Shown: positions 41,226-50,690 of the stretch, in pieces | Position numbering within the stretch: the stretch's first letter is position 1 | How the letters are laid out: every line of letters starts with the position of its first letter | Assembly: GCA_018241425.1 (NCBI GenBank) | Contig: JAFEDU010000001.1 | Span: forward strand, 496,001-560,000 | DNA length: 64,000 bases | Direction: 5' to 3' | Origin: Pseudomonadota bacterium | Lineage (GTDB): Bacteria; Pseudomonadota; Gammaproteobacteria; Steroidobacterales; Steroidobacteraceae | The notes under the pieces: model-generated | The model's database searches: none | What the model saw: the letters and a program-made list of their open reading frames with translations, nothing else | Told to the model about the DNA's origin: nothing | Made by a program: the position numbers and the translations under genes

Positions 41226-42332
41226 CTAGGCCGCGTACGGCCGCGCGGTGAGACCCAGCGCCTCGGCGACCACCGCGTGCGTGATCGCCCCGTTGTACAC
41301 GTTGAGTCCCGCCGCGAGCCCCGGGTCGCGCTTGAGCGCCGCCTGCCAGCCCAGGTCCGCGAGCGACTTCACGTACGGCAGCGTGGCGTTGGTCAGCGCC
41401 AGCGTCGAGGTGCGCGGCACCGCGCCGGGCATGTTGGCCACGCAGTAGTGGATCACCCCATCGACCACGAAGGTGGGCTCGGCGTGGGTGGTCGGGTGAC
41501 TGGTCTCGAAACAGCCGCCCTGGTCGATGGAGATGTCGACCAGCACCGCACCGGGCTTCATGGTCTTGATCATCGCGCGCGTCACGAGCTTGGGGGCCGC
41601 AGCCCCGGCCACCAGCACGGCTCCGACCACCAGGTCCGCATCCTTGACCAGCTGCTCGATGGTGGCGGTGGTCGAGTACGCGGTGCGCAGCGCCGATCCG
41701 AAGATCGAGGACAGCTCGCGCAGGCGGTTCACCGAGCGATCGACGACGGTCACGTCGGCGCGCAGTCCCACGGCCATCTCGGCCGCGTGCGTGCCTGAGA
41801 CGCCGCCCCCGAGGATCACGACCTTGGCCGGCGCCACTCCCGGAACCCCGCCGAGCAGCACGCCGAAGCCGCCGTTAGCCTTCTGCAGGCTCGCCGCTCC
41901 GACCTGGATCGACATGCGGCCGGCGACCTCGCTCATCGGGGTGAGCAGGGGCAGCGAGCCGTTGGGCGCGGTGACGGTCTCGTAGGCGATCGCGGTCGCG
42001 CCGGACTTGATCAATCCCTGCGCCTGGGCGGGATCGGCGGCGAGGTGCAGGTAGGTGAAGAGCACCTGGTCCTTGCGCAGCATGGCGCACTCCTGCGGTT
42101 GCGGCTCCTTCACCTTCACGACCATGTCGGCCTGCTTGAACACCTCGGCGGCGTTGGCAGCGATGCTCGCGCCCGCGGCGCGGAACTGCGCATCATCGAC
42201 GCCGATCCCGGCGCCCGCACCAGTCTCGACGAGGACCGAATGACCTGCAGCGGTGAGCTCCCGCACCCCGGCCGGCACCAGGCCGACGCGGTACTCGTGG
42301 ACCTTGATCTCTTTCGGGACACCGATGCGCAT
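41226..42332 (-). CDS. ald: Alanine dehydrogenase
   Basis: A 368-residue enzyme (family about 371) that deaminates L-alanine to pyruvate with NAD. Typical text is [20 protein letters not shown] at the start, [14 protein letters not shown] with the conserved His, [20 protein letters not shown] and the NAD motif [19 protein letters not shown], then [22 protein letters not shown] 42332 fits the family; the longer frame from 42404 is not needed. The divergent Lrp-type gene 146 bases upstream is the usual AldR arrangement, so alanine probably induces it. Confidence 0.95.
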   Translation of the reverse strand: MRIGVPKEIKVHEYRVGLVPAGVRELTAAGHSVLVETGAGAGIGVDDAQFRAAGASIAANAAEVFKQADMVVKVKEPQPQECAMLRKDQVLFTYLHLAADPAQAQGLIKSGATAIAYETVTAPNGSLPLLTPMSEVAGRMSIQVGAASLQKANGGFGVLLGGVPGVAPAKVVILGGGVSGTHAAEMAVGLRADVTVVDRSVNRLRELSSIFGSALRTAYSTTATIEQLVKDADLVVGAVLVAGAAAPKLVTRAMIKTMKPGAVLVDISIDQGGCFETSHPTTHAEPTFVVDGVIHYCVANMPGAVPRTSTLALTNATLPYVKSLADLGWQAALKRDPGLAAGLNVYNGAITHAVVAEALGLTARPYAA

Positions 42333-42430
42333 GGCGAGCCTCTTGTGGTGATGTGGGCTTAAGGCGCAAGAGATTAGGAGCCTCGCGGCGGCGCCTCCTT
42401 GCAAAGTGGCCCGGCAGTCCCCGTAGCCGT

Positions 42431-42443
42431 GGCAGAATATGCC
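42431..42443. promoter_or_regulatory. Possible regulator site between ald and its Lrp-type gene
   Basis: GGCA-GAATA-TGCC is a short palindrome, similar in form to the GCAATATTATTGC element before the other Lrp-type gene. It is 36 bases before the regulator ATG and about 100 bases before ald. Confidence 0.3.
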
Positions 42444-42478
42444 GACCTAGCCCTCAATGACGGTGGAATCTGTCGCAT

Positions 42479-42943
42479 ATGGACCTGGACCGCTATGATC
42501 GCGCCATACTGAAGGCACTCCAGCAGGACGCCCGCATCACCAACACGGCGCTCGCGAGCCGCGTGAGCCTGTCGGAATCGGCGACCCTGCGCCGCGTGCG
42601 CGCCCTGGAAGAGTCCGGCCTCATCCAGGGGTACACGGCGCTCCTGGACCAGCACAAGGCCGGATTCCCGGTGAACGTGTTCGTGAACATCACGCTCGAC
42701 CGGCAGAGCCAGGCGGGCCTGGAGGCCTTCGAAAGCGCGGTGCGCCGCGTGCCGGAGGTCATGGAGTGCTATCTCATGACCGGCGAGCACGACTATCTGC
42801 TGCGGCTGGTGGTCAGCGACATGGCGGATTTCGAGCGGGTGCACAACCAGCACCTCACGCGGCTCCCCAGTGTCACGCGGGTGCATTCGAGTTTCGCGGT
42901 GCGCACCGTGACCCGCTCGCACGCCCTGCCGAGCCGACCCTGA
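42479..42943 (+). CDS. Lrp/AsnC-family regulator, AldR-like
   Basis: A 154-residue Lrp-type protein with the helix-turn-helix LDRYDRAILKALQQDARITN and the RAM-type end (VPEVMECYLMTGEHDYLLRL, matching the family text for amino acid binding). It starts at ATG 42479 and is divergent from ald, which in many proteobacteria is activated by such a regulator when alanine is present. It is similar in length and layout to the 36166 regulator but differs through most of its sequence, so the two have different ligands. It is followed on the other strand by the quinone oxidoreductase after 9 bases. Confidence 0.9.
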   Translation: MDLDRYDRAILKALQQDARITNTALASRVSLSESATLRRVRALEESGLIQGYTALLDQHKAGFPVNVFVNITLDRQSQAGLEAFESAVRRVPEVMECYLMTGEHDYLLRLVVSDMADFERVHNQHLTRLPSVTRVHSSFAVRTVTRSHALPSRP

Positions 42944-42952
42944 GGAAGGCTG

Positions 42953-43930
42953 TTACGCGACGAGCACGATCTTGCCGATGTGGGTGTCGGATTCCATGAG
43001 CTTGTGCGCCCCGGCGGCATCGCCCAGCGGGAAGCGCGCATGGATCACGGGCTTGATGCCGCGCGACGCGAACAGCGGCCAGACCTTCTGCCTCAGGGCC
43101 TCGGCGAGGCGTCCCTTGGTCTCGACAGTCTGCGGACGCAGGAGGCAGGCCGAGATCGTCAGCCGCTTGCTCATGAGCGCGCGCAGGTCCAGCTCGCTCT
43201 TGATCCCGCCCTGGGTCGCGATGAGGGCGATCCGCCCGTCCACCGCGGCGGCGGCGACGTTACGGGCCAGGTAGTCCCCGCCGACCATGTCCAGGATCAC
43301 GTTTGCGCCGCGCCCGTCGGTGGCGCGCAGCGTCGCCTCCACGAAGTCAGTCTCGCGGTAGTTGATCGCGACATCCGCGCCGAGGTCGCGACACGCCGCA
43401 CACTTGGCCGCGGTTCCGGCGGTCACGATGACCCGTGCATCGCAGGCCTTTGCGAGCATGATGGCCGTCGTCCCGATCCCGCTCGCCCCGCCATGCACCA
43501 GCAGCGACTCGCCGCGGCGCAGGCGCGCGCGCTCGAACACGTTCATCCAAACCGTGAAGAAGGTCTCGGGAAGCGCCGCGGCCTCCTCCATCGACAGTCC
43601 CGACGGCACCGGCAGGCACTGCACCGCGGGGACGTTCACGTACTGCGCGTAGCCACCCCCGGCCACGAGCGCGCATACCTTCGACCCGAGCGCCGGGTCG
43701 CGCACGGCCGAGCCAACGGCGACGACCTCGCCGGCCACCTCAAGTCCCGGGATGTCGCTCGCGCCCGGTGGCGGGGCATACGCCCCCTTGCGCTGCATGA
43801 CGTCGGGGCGGTTCACGCCCGCCGCAACGACCTTGACGAGGACTTCGTCAGCTCCGACCGCCGGCACGGGCCGCTGTACGGGCCGCAGGACCTGGGGTGG
43901 TCCGGCCTCGCGGATCTCGATGGCAGTCAT
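42953..43930 (-). CDS. NADPH:quinone oxidoreductase (zinc-free MDR family)
   Basis: A 325-residue medium-chain dehydrogenase of the quinone oxidoreductase/PIG3 type. The N-terminal GroES-like fold has GVNRPDVMQRKGAYAPPPGA and IPGLEVAGEVVAVG; the NADPH motif is VHGGASGIGTTAIMLAKA, followed by NYRETDFVEAT and NVILDMVGG. The zinc ligands of alcohol dehydrogenases are missing. Such enzymes reduce quinones in the cytoplasm. ATG 43930 is preferred over a GTG at 43945. Confidence 0.88.
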   Translation of the reverse strand: MTAIEIREAGPPQVLRPVQRPVPAVGADEVLVKVVAAGVNRPDVMQRKGAYAPPPGASDIPGLEVAGEVVAVGSAVRDPALGSKVCALVAGGGYAQYVNVPAVQCLPVPSGLSMEEAAALPETFFTVWMNVFERARLRRGESLLVHGGASGIGTTAIMLAKACDARVIVTAGTAAKCAACRDLGADVAINYRETDFVEATLRATDGRGANVILDMVGGDYLARNVAAAAVDGRIALIATQGGIKSELDLRALMSKRLTISACLLRPQTVETKGRLAEALRQKVWPLFASRGIKPVIHARFPLGDAAGAHKLMESDTHIGKIVLVA

Positions 43931-44019
43931 CGTTGCGGGTAACACGATGGCGGTGATGTTGGCGGGAGCATCCCCTGCGCGTCAACGGGGGTTGCGCGGC
44001 GCGCAGCTCGCCGCCGGGC

Positions 44020-44637
44020 TCAGCTGTGGGTTGCGACCGCGACCGCAGCGCCTGCCATCACCGCGCCCGTACCGCGCTGCAGCCAGCGCACCGTCCCCGG
44101 GCGTGACAGCCGGATCCGGGCGCGTGCCGCCCCGTAGGTGTACGCGCCGAGGACCGCGGGAAGGACCACGAGGATCACGAGCGAGATTTGCAGGAATCCC
44201 AGCGCGCTCAGGTGGGCAAGATCCACGACCGTGGGCAGGATCGCGAGGAAGAACACCATGGTCTTGGGATTGCCGAGGCTCAGGGCCAGCGTGCCGAGGA
44301 ACAGCTGCAACGGCCGTTCGCGCGCCGGCAGGCTCACCCCGGTAAAGCTCTCAGGCGGCGCCCGCCACAGCCGCCACGCCAGGTACAGGAGGTAGGCGGC
44401 TCCCGCAAAGCGCACCGCGACGAACACCGCGTGCGCCCGCTGCGCCAGCACGGCGAGCCCCAGCGCCGCCAGCGCGAACCAGGTGAAGTCGCCTGCGATG
44501 AAGCCCGCGATGAAGGCCGGTGCGCCCTTGGTCCCGCGGCCCAGGGCACGGGCAATCACCGCGGCAACGCCCGGCCCGGGTGTCGCCACCGCGGCGGCAT
44601 AGATGAGCGTGAAGATCGCAAGTCCGTAGGCCGACAT
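44020..44637 (-). CDS. LysE/RhtB-family amino acid exporter
   Basis: A 205-residue inner membrane exporter with six hydrophobic segments. The N-terminal text YAAAVATPGPGVAAVIARAL carries the Pro-Gly-Pro motif of the family, followed by GFIAGDFTWFALAALGLAVL and SLGNPKTMVFFLAILPTV, which are its other hallmarks. Members export homoserine, threonine, lysine or similar amino acids; the substrate is not readable. ATG 44637 is used; a 7-bp inverted repeat (44638-44644 and 44661-44667) lies directly upstream. Confidence 0.88.
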   Translation of the reverse strand: MSAYGLAIFTLIYAAAVATPGPGVAAVIARALGRGTKGAPAFIAGFIAGDFTWFALAALGLAVLAQRAHAVFVAVRFAGAAYLLYLAWRLWRAPPESFTGVSLPARERPLQLFLGTLALSLGNPKTMVFFLAILPTVVDLAHLSALGFLQISLVILVVLPAVLGAYTYGAARARIRLSRPGTVRWLQRGTGAVMAGAAVAVATHS

Positions 44638-44686
44638 GCAGCCGAGTGTAGCGCCGGATGCGGCTGCGCAGGAGGCCGCGTTCCGT

Positions 44687-45586
44687 TCAGGCGGCCTGCA
44701 CGGCCAGCGTTCCCGACCGCCCGGCCACTTCTCCGGACGCGATGCGCCCCGGGGGCAGGCTCTTCAGGTGCAGCCGGCCGGCGTAGCTCGCAAGGTCGGT
44801 GAGTTCGCTGCCGCGCGCGCGCCATTCACTCAACAGCCGCTCGAAGTCCTTGAGATAGCGGCCGCCTTCCAGTTCGGCGTGCAGCGTAAAGACCTGGTCG
44901 CGCATGGGCGTGGCAGCCGTGATCCGCAGGAGATGCGTCACGGGGTCCTCGCCCCCCAGGTCCTCCCGCCCGATCAGTTCATCGAGCGTCGGCAGGGTGG
45001 TCGGCAGCTGCGGCACCCCCTGGGTGCCGTCCGCGAGCACCGGCACGAAGGGGCCGCTGCCGCGCGTGTCGGATGCATAGCGAAAGCCGAACTCCCGTTC
45101 GAGCGCAGGCACGAAGGCATTCATCTGCCACCCGGCCGCACCATGTACGACCGGCATACGGCCGAACACCTCGGCGAACTCGTCGCGGGCCAGCGAGAGC
45201 TCGCGGCGCGTCCAGGGCTCGCCCGCGGCGCTCACGTGGTCCTGCCAGCGCACGTGATCGTAGGTGTGTACCCCGGACTCGAAGCCGCGCTCGGCGATCG
45301 AGCGCATGGCTTCGCGGCAGCGCCGGCCGATGTGCGGCCCGGGCAGGAGCACCCCGTACATCAGCGTCTTGAGCCCGTAGTGCTCGAGCACGGAGGTGCG
45401 CTTCACCTTGCCCAGGAAACCGGGGCGGAAGGCCCGCTTGATGGCGCGGCCGGTGTGATCAGGCCCCAGGCTGAAGAGGAACGTGGCGCGGATATCCAGG
45501 CGCTCCAGCAGGTCCGCGAGGCGCATCGCGCCCTCGCGCGTGCCGCGATAGGTGTCGACGTCGATCTTGAGGGCGATCACAGCCAT
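44687..45586 (-). CDS. arnD: 4-deoxy-4-formamido-L-arabinose-phosphoundecaprenol deformylase
   Basis: A 299-residue polysaccharide-deacetylase-type enzyme (E. coli ArnD 296) that removes the formyl group from undecaprenyl-phosphate-aminoarabinose on the inner membrane. The metal and catalytic text is ALKIDVDTYRGTREG near the N-terminus and GVHTYDHVRWQDHV for the His ligands, with FGFRYASDTRGSGPF later, as in ArnD. It is the last gene of the arn operon, four bases after the formyltransferase gene. Confidence 0.92.
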   Translation of the reverse strand: MAVIALKIDVDTYRGTREGAMRLADLLERLDIRATFLFSLGPDHTGRAIKRAFRPGFLGKVKRTSVLEHYGLKTLMYGVLLPGPHIGRRCREAMRSIAERGFESGVHTYDHVRWQDHVSAAGEPWTRRELSLARDEFAEVFGRMPVVHGAAGWQMNAFVPALEREFGFRYASDTRGSGPFVPVLADGTQGVPQLPTTLPTLDELIGREDLGGEDPVTHLLRITAATPMRDQVFTLHAELEGGRYLKDFERLLSEWRARGSELTDLASYAGRLHLKSLPPGRIASGEVAGRSGTLAVQAA

Positions 45587-45590
45587 CGGT

Positions 45591-46514
45591 TCACAGCCGC
45601 ACCGGCTGCCGCGCGAGCCGCTCCCCGAGCGCGTCCATGTCGAAGGGACCGTGCCGGTCGCCGGCCGTGAGGAGCCTGAGGCGGGTGCCTTCACCGCAGA
45701 CGGCAAAGCACTGGCCCTCCTCCCCGTACAGGCGCGGGGGGCCGTCGACGCCCGGGCCATGCACGAGCCGCGTGCGGTGGATGTCCCAGCGCTCGCCAGC
45801 CACATCCGCGAACGCCCCGGGGAACGGCGGCGCCACCGCGCGCACCAGGTCGTGCACCCGACGCGCCGGCCAGCGCCAGTCGATGCGGCCATCTTCGGGA
45901 CGCCGGCGGCCGAAGTACTGTCCGGGCACCACCGGCTGCGGCCGGCGCGGCGCGGCGCCCGAGACCAGGCCCGGGAGCGAGCGCGCCAGTATGGTCTCGG
46001 CCGCGACGGTCACCTTGGCGAACACCTCGCGGGCGTCGTCGTCCTCGAGAATCGGCACGGCGAGCTGGTCGACGATGTCGCCTGCGTCCGCCCGGTCCAC
46101 CATGTAGTGCAGCGTCGCACCGCACTCGGTCTCACCATTCAGGATCGCCCAGTTGACCGGGGCGCGGCCGCGGTACCGGGGCAGGAGCGAGCCATGCATG
46201 TTGAGGGCTCCCAGTCGCGCAGCACGCAGCAACGGCGCCTTCAGCATCGAGCGATAGTAGAACGAGAACAGGAACTCCGGCCGCGCCGCGGCCACCTGTC
46301 CCTCCACCGTCGCAGTATTGGCATCCGTGGGCGTGATGACCGGTACGCCGTAGTCGCGCGCCGTCTCGGCAACACTCGCGTACCACTGACGCTCCTGCGG
46401 GTCATCGGCCACCGTCACCACGAGGGGCACCTCGATGCCCCCGGACAGCAGCGCCTTGAGGCACCGCACGCCGACATCGTGGTAGGCGAAGACGACGGCC
46501 CGCGGCCGGCTCAC
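45591..46514 (-). CDS. arnA: UDP-4-amino-4-deoxy-L-arabinose formyltransferase (ArnA N-terminal domain as a separate gene)
   Basis: A 307-residue formyltransferase matching only the N-terminal half of the E. coli ArnA fusion (660). Catalytic text includes LNMHGSLLPRYRGRAPVNWA with Asn and His, and DRADAGDIVDQ with Asp; the start MSRPRAVVFAYHDVGVRCL is also ArnA-like. It formylates UDP-aminoarabinose using 10-formyl-tetrahydrofolate. The dehydrogenase/decarboxylase half is encoded separately at 50691-51752. GTG 46514 overlaps the arnC stop as GTGA. Confidence 0.9.
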   Translation of the reverse strand: MSRPRAVVFAYHDVGVRCLKALLSGGIEVPLVVTVADDPQERQWYASVAETARDYGVPVITPTDANTATVEGQVAAARPEFLFSFYYRSMLKAPLLRAARLGALNMHGSLLPRYRGRAPVNWAILNGETECGATLHYMVDRADAGDIVDQLAVPILEDDDAREVFAKVTVAAETILARSLPGLVSGAAPRRPQPVVPGQYFGRRRPEDGRIDWRWPARRVHDLVRAVAPPFPGAFADVAGERWDIHRTRLVHGPGVDGPPRLYGEEGQCFAVCGEGTRLRLLTAGDRHGPFDMDALGERLARQPVRL

Positions 46515-47512
46515 TCCGGTGCCCCCGCAACGTGTGCGGGCTGGCGCGATGCGAGGCGCGCTGCAATGCCGGCCTCGGCTTCCGGGTCTTCCAGGACCGC
46601 GGCAATGGTGTAGCGCGGTCGCTGGCGGACCTGCTCGTAGATGCGGCCCACGTACTCCCCGACCACGCCCAGTCCCAGGAGCGTCACCCCGATGAGGAAG
46701 AACGCCACCGCGAAGAGGGTGAACACGCCCTCGACCTCAGGTCCAAGCAGCAGCCGGCGGATCAGGAGGTAGACCACCAGCAGGAGCGATGTGAGTGCGA
46801 TCACCCCCCCCGCCATCGAGAAGAACTGCAGCGGTGCGACCGAGAACCCGGTCATCAGGTCGAAGTTCAGGCGGATCAGCCGGTAGAGCGAGTACTTGGA
46901 GTGGCCCGCCGCGCGGTCGGCGTGCGCAACCTCGATCTCGATCGGGCGACGCGCGAAGGTATAGGCGAGCGCCGGCACGTAGGTGCTGACCTCGGTGCAG
47001 TGGTTAACGGCATCGATCACACTGCGGTCGTAGCCGCGCAGCATGCAGCCCTGGTCGGTGATGCGGATGGAGGTCGTACCCTCGCGCACACGGTTCATGA
47101 GCCGGGAGGCTGCCTTGCGCCACATCACGTCGTGCCGGCTGACGCGGACGGTGCCAACGTAGTCGGCGCCCGCGTCCATCGCGGCGACGATGCGCGCGAT
47201 CTCCTCAGGCGGGTTCTGCAGGTCGGCATCGAGGGTGATCACGTAGCGGCCGCGGCTCTGTGCGAACGCTGCGAGGATCGCCATGTGCTGGCCGGCGTTG
47301 CGTGCCAGCACCACCACCCGCGTGACGTCGGGGCGCTTCTCGAACTGGCCCCGCAGCACTGCCACCGAGCGGTCCGAACTGCCGTCATCGACGAACAGGA
47401 CCTCGTAGCTGCGCCCGAGGGCGTCCAGCGCCGGGTAAAGCCGGTCGAACAGCTGCTGCAGGCCCTCCTCCTCGTTGTAGACCGGGATGACGACCGTGAC
47501 GTCGGGGGTCAT
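46511..47512 (-). CDS. arnC: Undecaprenyl-phosphate 4-deoxy-4-formamido-L-arabinose transferase
   Basis: A 333-residue GT-A glycosyltransferase (E. coli 322) with two C-terminal transmembrane segments (about residues 232-255 and 268-292). The donor site is VVIPVYNEEEGLQQLFDRL, the DxD motif is in YVITLDADLQNPPEE, and HADRAAGHSKYSLYRLIRL is family typical. It attaches formyl-aminoarabinose to undecaprenyl phosphate on the inner leaflet. It overlaps arnB and the formyltransferase gene by 4 bases each. Confidence 0.93.
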   Translation of the reverse strand: MTPDVTVVIPVYNEEEGLQQLFDRLYPALDALGRSYEVLFVDDGSSDRSVAVLRGQFEKRPDVTRVVVLARNAGQHMAILAAFAQSRGRYVITLDADLQNPPEEIARIVAAMDAGADYVGTVRVSRHDVMWRKAASRLMNRVREGTTSIRITDQGCMLRGYDRSVIDAVNHCTEVSTYVPALAYTFARRPIEIEVAHADRAAGHSKYSLYRLIRLNFDLMTGFSVAPLQFFSMAGGVIALTSLLLVVYLLIRRLLLGPEVEGVFTLFAVAFFLIGVTLLGLGVVGEYVGRIYEQVRQRPRYTIAAVLEDPEAEAGIAARLASRQPAHVAGAPE

Positions 47513-48657
47513 CGCCGCGCCCCGGCCAGGACTTCGTTGACGGCATGCACGACGCGATCCACGTCGCGCAGCTCCATCGCGGGGAACAGCGGCAGCGTCA
47601 CGGTCTCCCGGCCGACCCGCTCGGCATTGGGGAACTGCCCCTCGTGATACCCCAGCGCCCGGTAGCAGCTGTACAGGTGGATCGCCGGGTAGTGAACGCC
47701 TACGCCAATGTCGCGGGCCTTCATCGCCTCGATGAACTCGCTGCGCGAGATGCGCAGCTCGGTAAGCGGCAGCAGCGGCGTGAAGACGTGCCAGCTGTGC
47801 CCGTCGTCACCGCGCTCGGGCAGGCGCACCGGTGCGCGAGCACCCCACAGCTCGAAGTAGCGCGCGACGAGCGCGCGGCGGCGCGCGTTAAAGGCCTCCA
47901 GGTGCTTAAGCTGCCCGATGCCGACCGCCGCAGCGACGTCCGACAGGTTGCTCTTGCCGCCCGGGAGCAGCGTGTCGAAGCCGTCCGACCCGAGCTTCAC
48001 CAGGCCGTGCCAGCGGTGGAGCTCGATCGACTTGAGCTCCTCGGCCGACCCGCCGGAAATCGCGCCGCCCTCGATGGTCGTGATGTTCTTGTTGGGGTGG
48101 AAGCTGAAGCAGACCAGGTCCCCGAAGCTTCCTATGCGCTTGCCGCGCCACTGGCTGCCGATGGCATGCGCGGCGTCCTCGATGACACGCAGCTTGTGGC
48201 GCGCCGCGAGCGCGTACAGGCGATCCATGTCCGCCGGCAGGCCGGCGAAGTGCACGGGCATGATGGCGCGCGTGCGCGGCGTGACCGCCGCTTCCGCCTG
48301 GTCGAGGTCGATGTTGCGCGAATCCAGGCCGACGTCCACGAACACCGGCCGCGCCCCCACGCGCATGATGACGTTGGCGGTGGCGACGAAGCTCAGCGCC
48401 GGGGTGATCACCTCATCGCCCGGCCCGATCCCGCAGGCCAGTAGTGCCATCTCCATGCCCGCCGTGGCGGAGGTCTGGCTGCGGATCGGGCGGCCGCCCA
48501 GGTACCGCGACAACTCCGCTTCCAGCTGCGCGACCTTCGGCCCGGTCGCGAGCCAGCCGGAACGCAGCACCTCGGCGACCAGCGCGATGGTCTCCTCGTC
48601 GATGCTCGGGCGCGTGAACGGCAGGAACGGCTGGACGGATTTCTGTACGGCACTCAT
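47509..48657 (-). CDS. arnB: UDP-4-amino-4-deoxy-L-arabinose aminotransferase
   Basis: A 382-residue PLP aminotransferase of the DegT/DnrJ/EryC1 family (E. coli ArnB 379-385). The PLP Lys lies in CFSFHPNKNITTIEGGA, with VIEDAAHAIGSQWRGKR before it and GGKSNLSDVAAAVGIGQ after it. It transfers an amino group from glutamate to UDP-4-keto-arabinose. ATG 48657 overlaps the stop of the ArnE/F-type gene by 4 bases, and its own stop overlaps arnC. Confidence 0.94.
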   Translation of the reverse strand: MSAVQKSVQPFLPFTRPSIDEETIALVAEVLRSGWLATGPKVAQLEAELSRYLGGRPIRSQTSATAGMEMALLACGIGPGDEVITPALSFVATANVIMRVGARPVFVDVGLDSRNIDLDQAEAAVTPRTRAIMPVHFAGLPADMDRLYALAARHKLRVIEDAAHAIGSQWRGKRIGSFGDLVCFSFHPNKNITTIEGGAISGGSAEELKSIELHRWHGLVKLGSDGFDTLLPGGKSNLSDVAAAVGIGQLKHLEAFNARRRALVARYFELWGARAPVRLPERGDDGHSWHVFTPLLPLTELRISRSEFIEAMKARDIGVGVHYPAIHLYSCYRALGYHEGQFPNAERVGRETVTLPLFPAMELRDVDRVVHAVNEVLAGARR

Positions 48658-49025
48658 GAGCGGGCCACCACGACTACACCTGCGATGATTACCAGGATCC
48701 CGGCCACGCGCTGCAGGTTCGGCACCTCGCCGAGCAGCCACCAGGCCAGGCCGATGTTGATCACATAGCCGAGCGACAGCAAGGGATAGGCCTGGGTCAC
48801 CGGGACGCGTGACAGCCCGACCAGCCAGACCACCACGCTCAGGCCATAGGCGAACAGTGCGTACCAGAGCGGTGGCACGGTGAGCAGCTGCAGGCCCCGC
48901 TGCCAGACGCCGGCGTCGGAGACCAGGAGCGGCCCGGTGACGCGCGTGGCGGCCTTCAGGCCAAGCTGCGCAAACGCGTTCAGCAGAACGCCACAGAAAA
49001 GCAGGGAGAAATCGGCGAGTTTCAC
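48654..49025 (-). CDS. ArnE/ArnF-type flippase subunit (small EamA/EmrE-like)
   Basis: A 123-residue inner membrane protein with four hydrophobic segments, the size of ArnE (111) or ArnF (128). The text LADFSLLFCGVLLNAFAQLG, YALSLVVWLVGLSRVPVTQA-like stretch (here GLSVVVWLVGLSRVPVTQAY) and GYVINIGLAWWLLGEVPNLQ fits the family. It should flip undecaprenyl-phosphate-aminoarabinose across the membrane. Enterobacteria need an ArnE plus ArnF pair; only one subunit is here, so it may form a homodimer. GTG 49025 overlaps the arnT stop and its own stop overlaps arnB. Confidence 0.85.
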   Translation of the reverse strand: MKLADFSLLFCGVLLNAFAQLGLKAATRVTGPLLVSDAGVWQRGLQLLTVPPLWYALFAYGLSVVVWLVGLSRVPVTQAYPLLSLGYVINIGLAWWLLGEVPNLQRVAGILVIIAGVVVVARS

Positions 49026-50668
49026 AGGCGGCTCACGGCAACGGTATGGTAATCGGCGGCGATGACCCGGCCCGGCAGCCCGCGCCGGCGCCATTCATCC
49101 CAGACCTCGGGTTCGAAGAATGCCACGGCGGCGCCGCCGCTGCTCCAGCGATCCGCGAACTCCTCAACGCTCAGGCGGCGCTGCGGTTCCTCGCCGAGGC
49201 CGAAGGCAAGCTCCCCCTCGTAGCCGGCGAGGATCAGCGTACGGCCGAGGTACGGCGAGAGCGTTTCACGGTACTGGCCAACGCTGTAGAGCGGCAGCTG
49301 GGGGTCAAGGTACGGCCGGACCTCGCTGACCAGCTGCGCGGCCGAGCGCGCCGGCGGCATGATGCTGAAGGCGCACAAGAGGCATTGGTAAGCGAGGAAG
49401 GTCAGCGCCAGCGCTCCTGCGACCCGTCCCACTCCCTCATCGCGGCGTCCGCCGGCGGCGAACAGGGCCAGCAGAGCCCCCAGCAATGCCGCCGCGCACC
49501 ACAGCAGCAGCTCCTGCGGGACGTAGCCGTTGCGGCGGGCGCTGTAGACGACGAGGCCGACGGCGAGAATGACGACGAACACCACGCCGATGCGGGCCGC
49601 GCGACGCACGAGCGCGCGCGCATCGACGGCATAGACACCCGCCACGACTGCCAACGGGGGCGCCAGCGGCAGGATGTAGGGCACCAGCTTCGAGCCCGAG
49701 GCGGAAAAGAACGCGAGCGTCAGGGCACAGTAGATGAGGAGGAACCGGAGCGGCTTGAACTCGACCCCAACTTCCGGCTGCGGTTGCGCCGCACCGCCGG
49801 CGCGCAGCGCGCGGACCATCTCGGGGATCCACGGCAGCACCATCAGGAGGAGCAGCGGCAGGAAGAACCACCAGGGCTCGACCCGCTGGTGCACCGTGGT
49901 GAGGAAGCGCGCGAAGTGCTCGTGGACGAAGAAGAACCCGGGGAAGCTCGGGTTGCGCAGGCTCACGAGCACGAACCACGGCACCGCGATGAGGCTAAAG
50001 AGCGCGAGACCGGGAAGCGCGGCCAGCCGCCGCCACGGGCGCGCATCGCGCTCCAGCAGGGTGTAGACGACCAGCGAGCCCCCGCACAGGACACCCACCA
50101 CGATGCCCTTGGACAGGACCGCGAGCGCGGCACTGCCCCAGGCGAGCAGCATGAGCGGCCGGCGCTGCGAGTCCCCCAGGGACTGCGCGGCCACGAACGC
50201 GAACAGCGCCGCGCTCAGGAAGAACGTGAAGGCCTGGTCGAGGAGGTTCAGGTGGCCGACGATGAGGAAGAACGGACTCACGGCGAGGGCAGCCAGCCCC
50301 GCCAGCGCCGCGCGCTCCCCGTACAGCCGGCGGGTGAAGGCGTACACGAGCGGCAGGCAGGCGAACGCCAGTCCCACCCCCCACAGCCGTGAGGTCCAGG
50401 GCCGCACGCCACCCACCTCGTAGACCGCCGCCGTGGCCCAGTACTGCAGTGGCGGCTTCTCGAAGTACTTGAGGTCGTTGAAGCGCGGCGTCACCCAGTC
50501 GCCGCTCACGAGCATCTCGCGCGGGATCTCCGCGTAGCGGCCCTCGTCGGGGTCGAGGAGCGGGCGCACGCCGATCGTTCCCAACCAGGCAACGCCCAGG
50601 AGCAGCCACAGCCACAGCCCAAACCCAGGCCCCGCTGCGCGCGGCACTGCCGCGGCCCCGCTAGACAT
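49022..50668 (-). CDS. arnT: Undecaprenyl phosphate-aminoarabinose:lipid A transferase
   Basis: A 548-residue GT-C transferase (E. coli 550). About twelve hydrophobic segments are visible; the periplasmic loop after the first one contains the conserved PLLDPDEGRYAEIPREML (with acidic residues) and YFEKPPLQYW, typical of ArnT. It moves aminoarabinose to lipid A phosphates in the periplasm, lowering affinity for cationic peptides. ATG 50668 lies 22 bases after the decarboxylase stop, so arnT is the second gene of the operon. Confidence 0.94.
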   Translation of the reverse strand: MSSGAAAVPRAAGPGFGLWLWLLLGVAWLGTIGVRPLLDPDEGRYAEIPREMLVSGDWVTPRFNDLKYFEKPPLQYWATAAVYEVGGVRPWTSRLWGVGLAFACLPLVYAFTRRLYGERAALAGLAALAVSPFFLIVGHLNLLDQAFTFFLSAALFAFVAAQSLGDSQRRPLMLLAWGSAALAVLSKGIVVGVLCGGSLVVYTLLERDARPWRRLAALPGLALFSLIAVPWFVLVSLRNPSFPGFFFVHEHFARFLTTVHQRVEPWWFFLPLLLLMVLPWIPEMVRALRAGGAAQPQPEVGVEFKPLRFLLIYCALTLAFFSASGSKLVPYILPLAPPLAVVAGVYAVDARALVRRAARIGVVFVVILAVGLVVYSARRNGYVPQELLLWCAAALLGALLALFAAGGRRDEGVGRVAGALALTFLAYQCLLCAFSIMPPARSAAQLVSEVRPYLDPQLPLYSVGQYRETLSPYLGRTLILAGYEGELAFGLGEEPQRRLSVEEFADRWSSGGAAVAFFEPEVWDEWRRRGLPGRVIAADYHTVAVSRL

Positions 50669-50690
50669 GGTGGCGCGCCGCGGCGGGCTC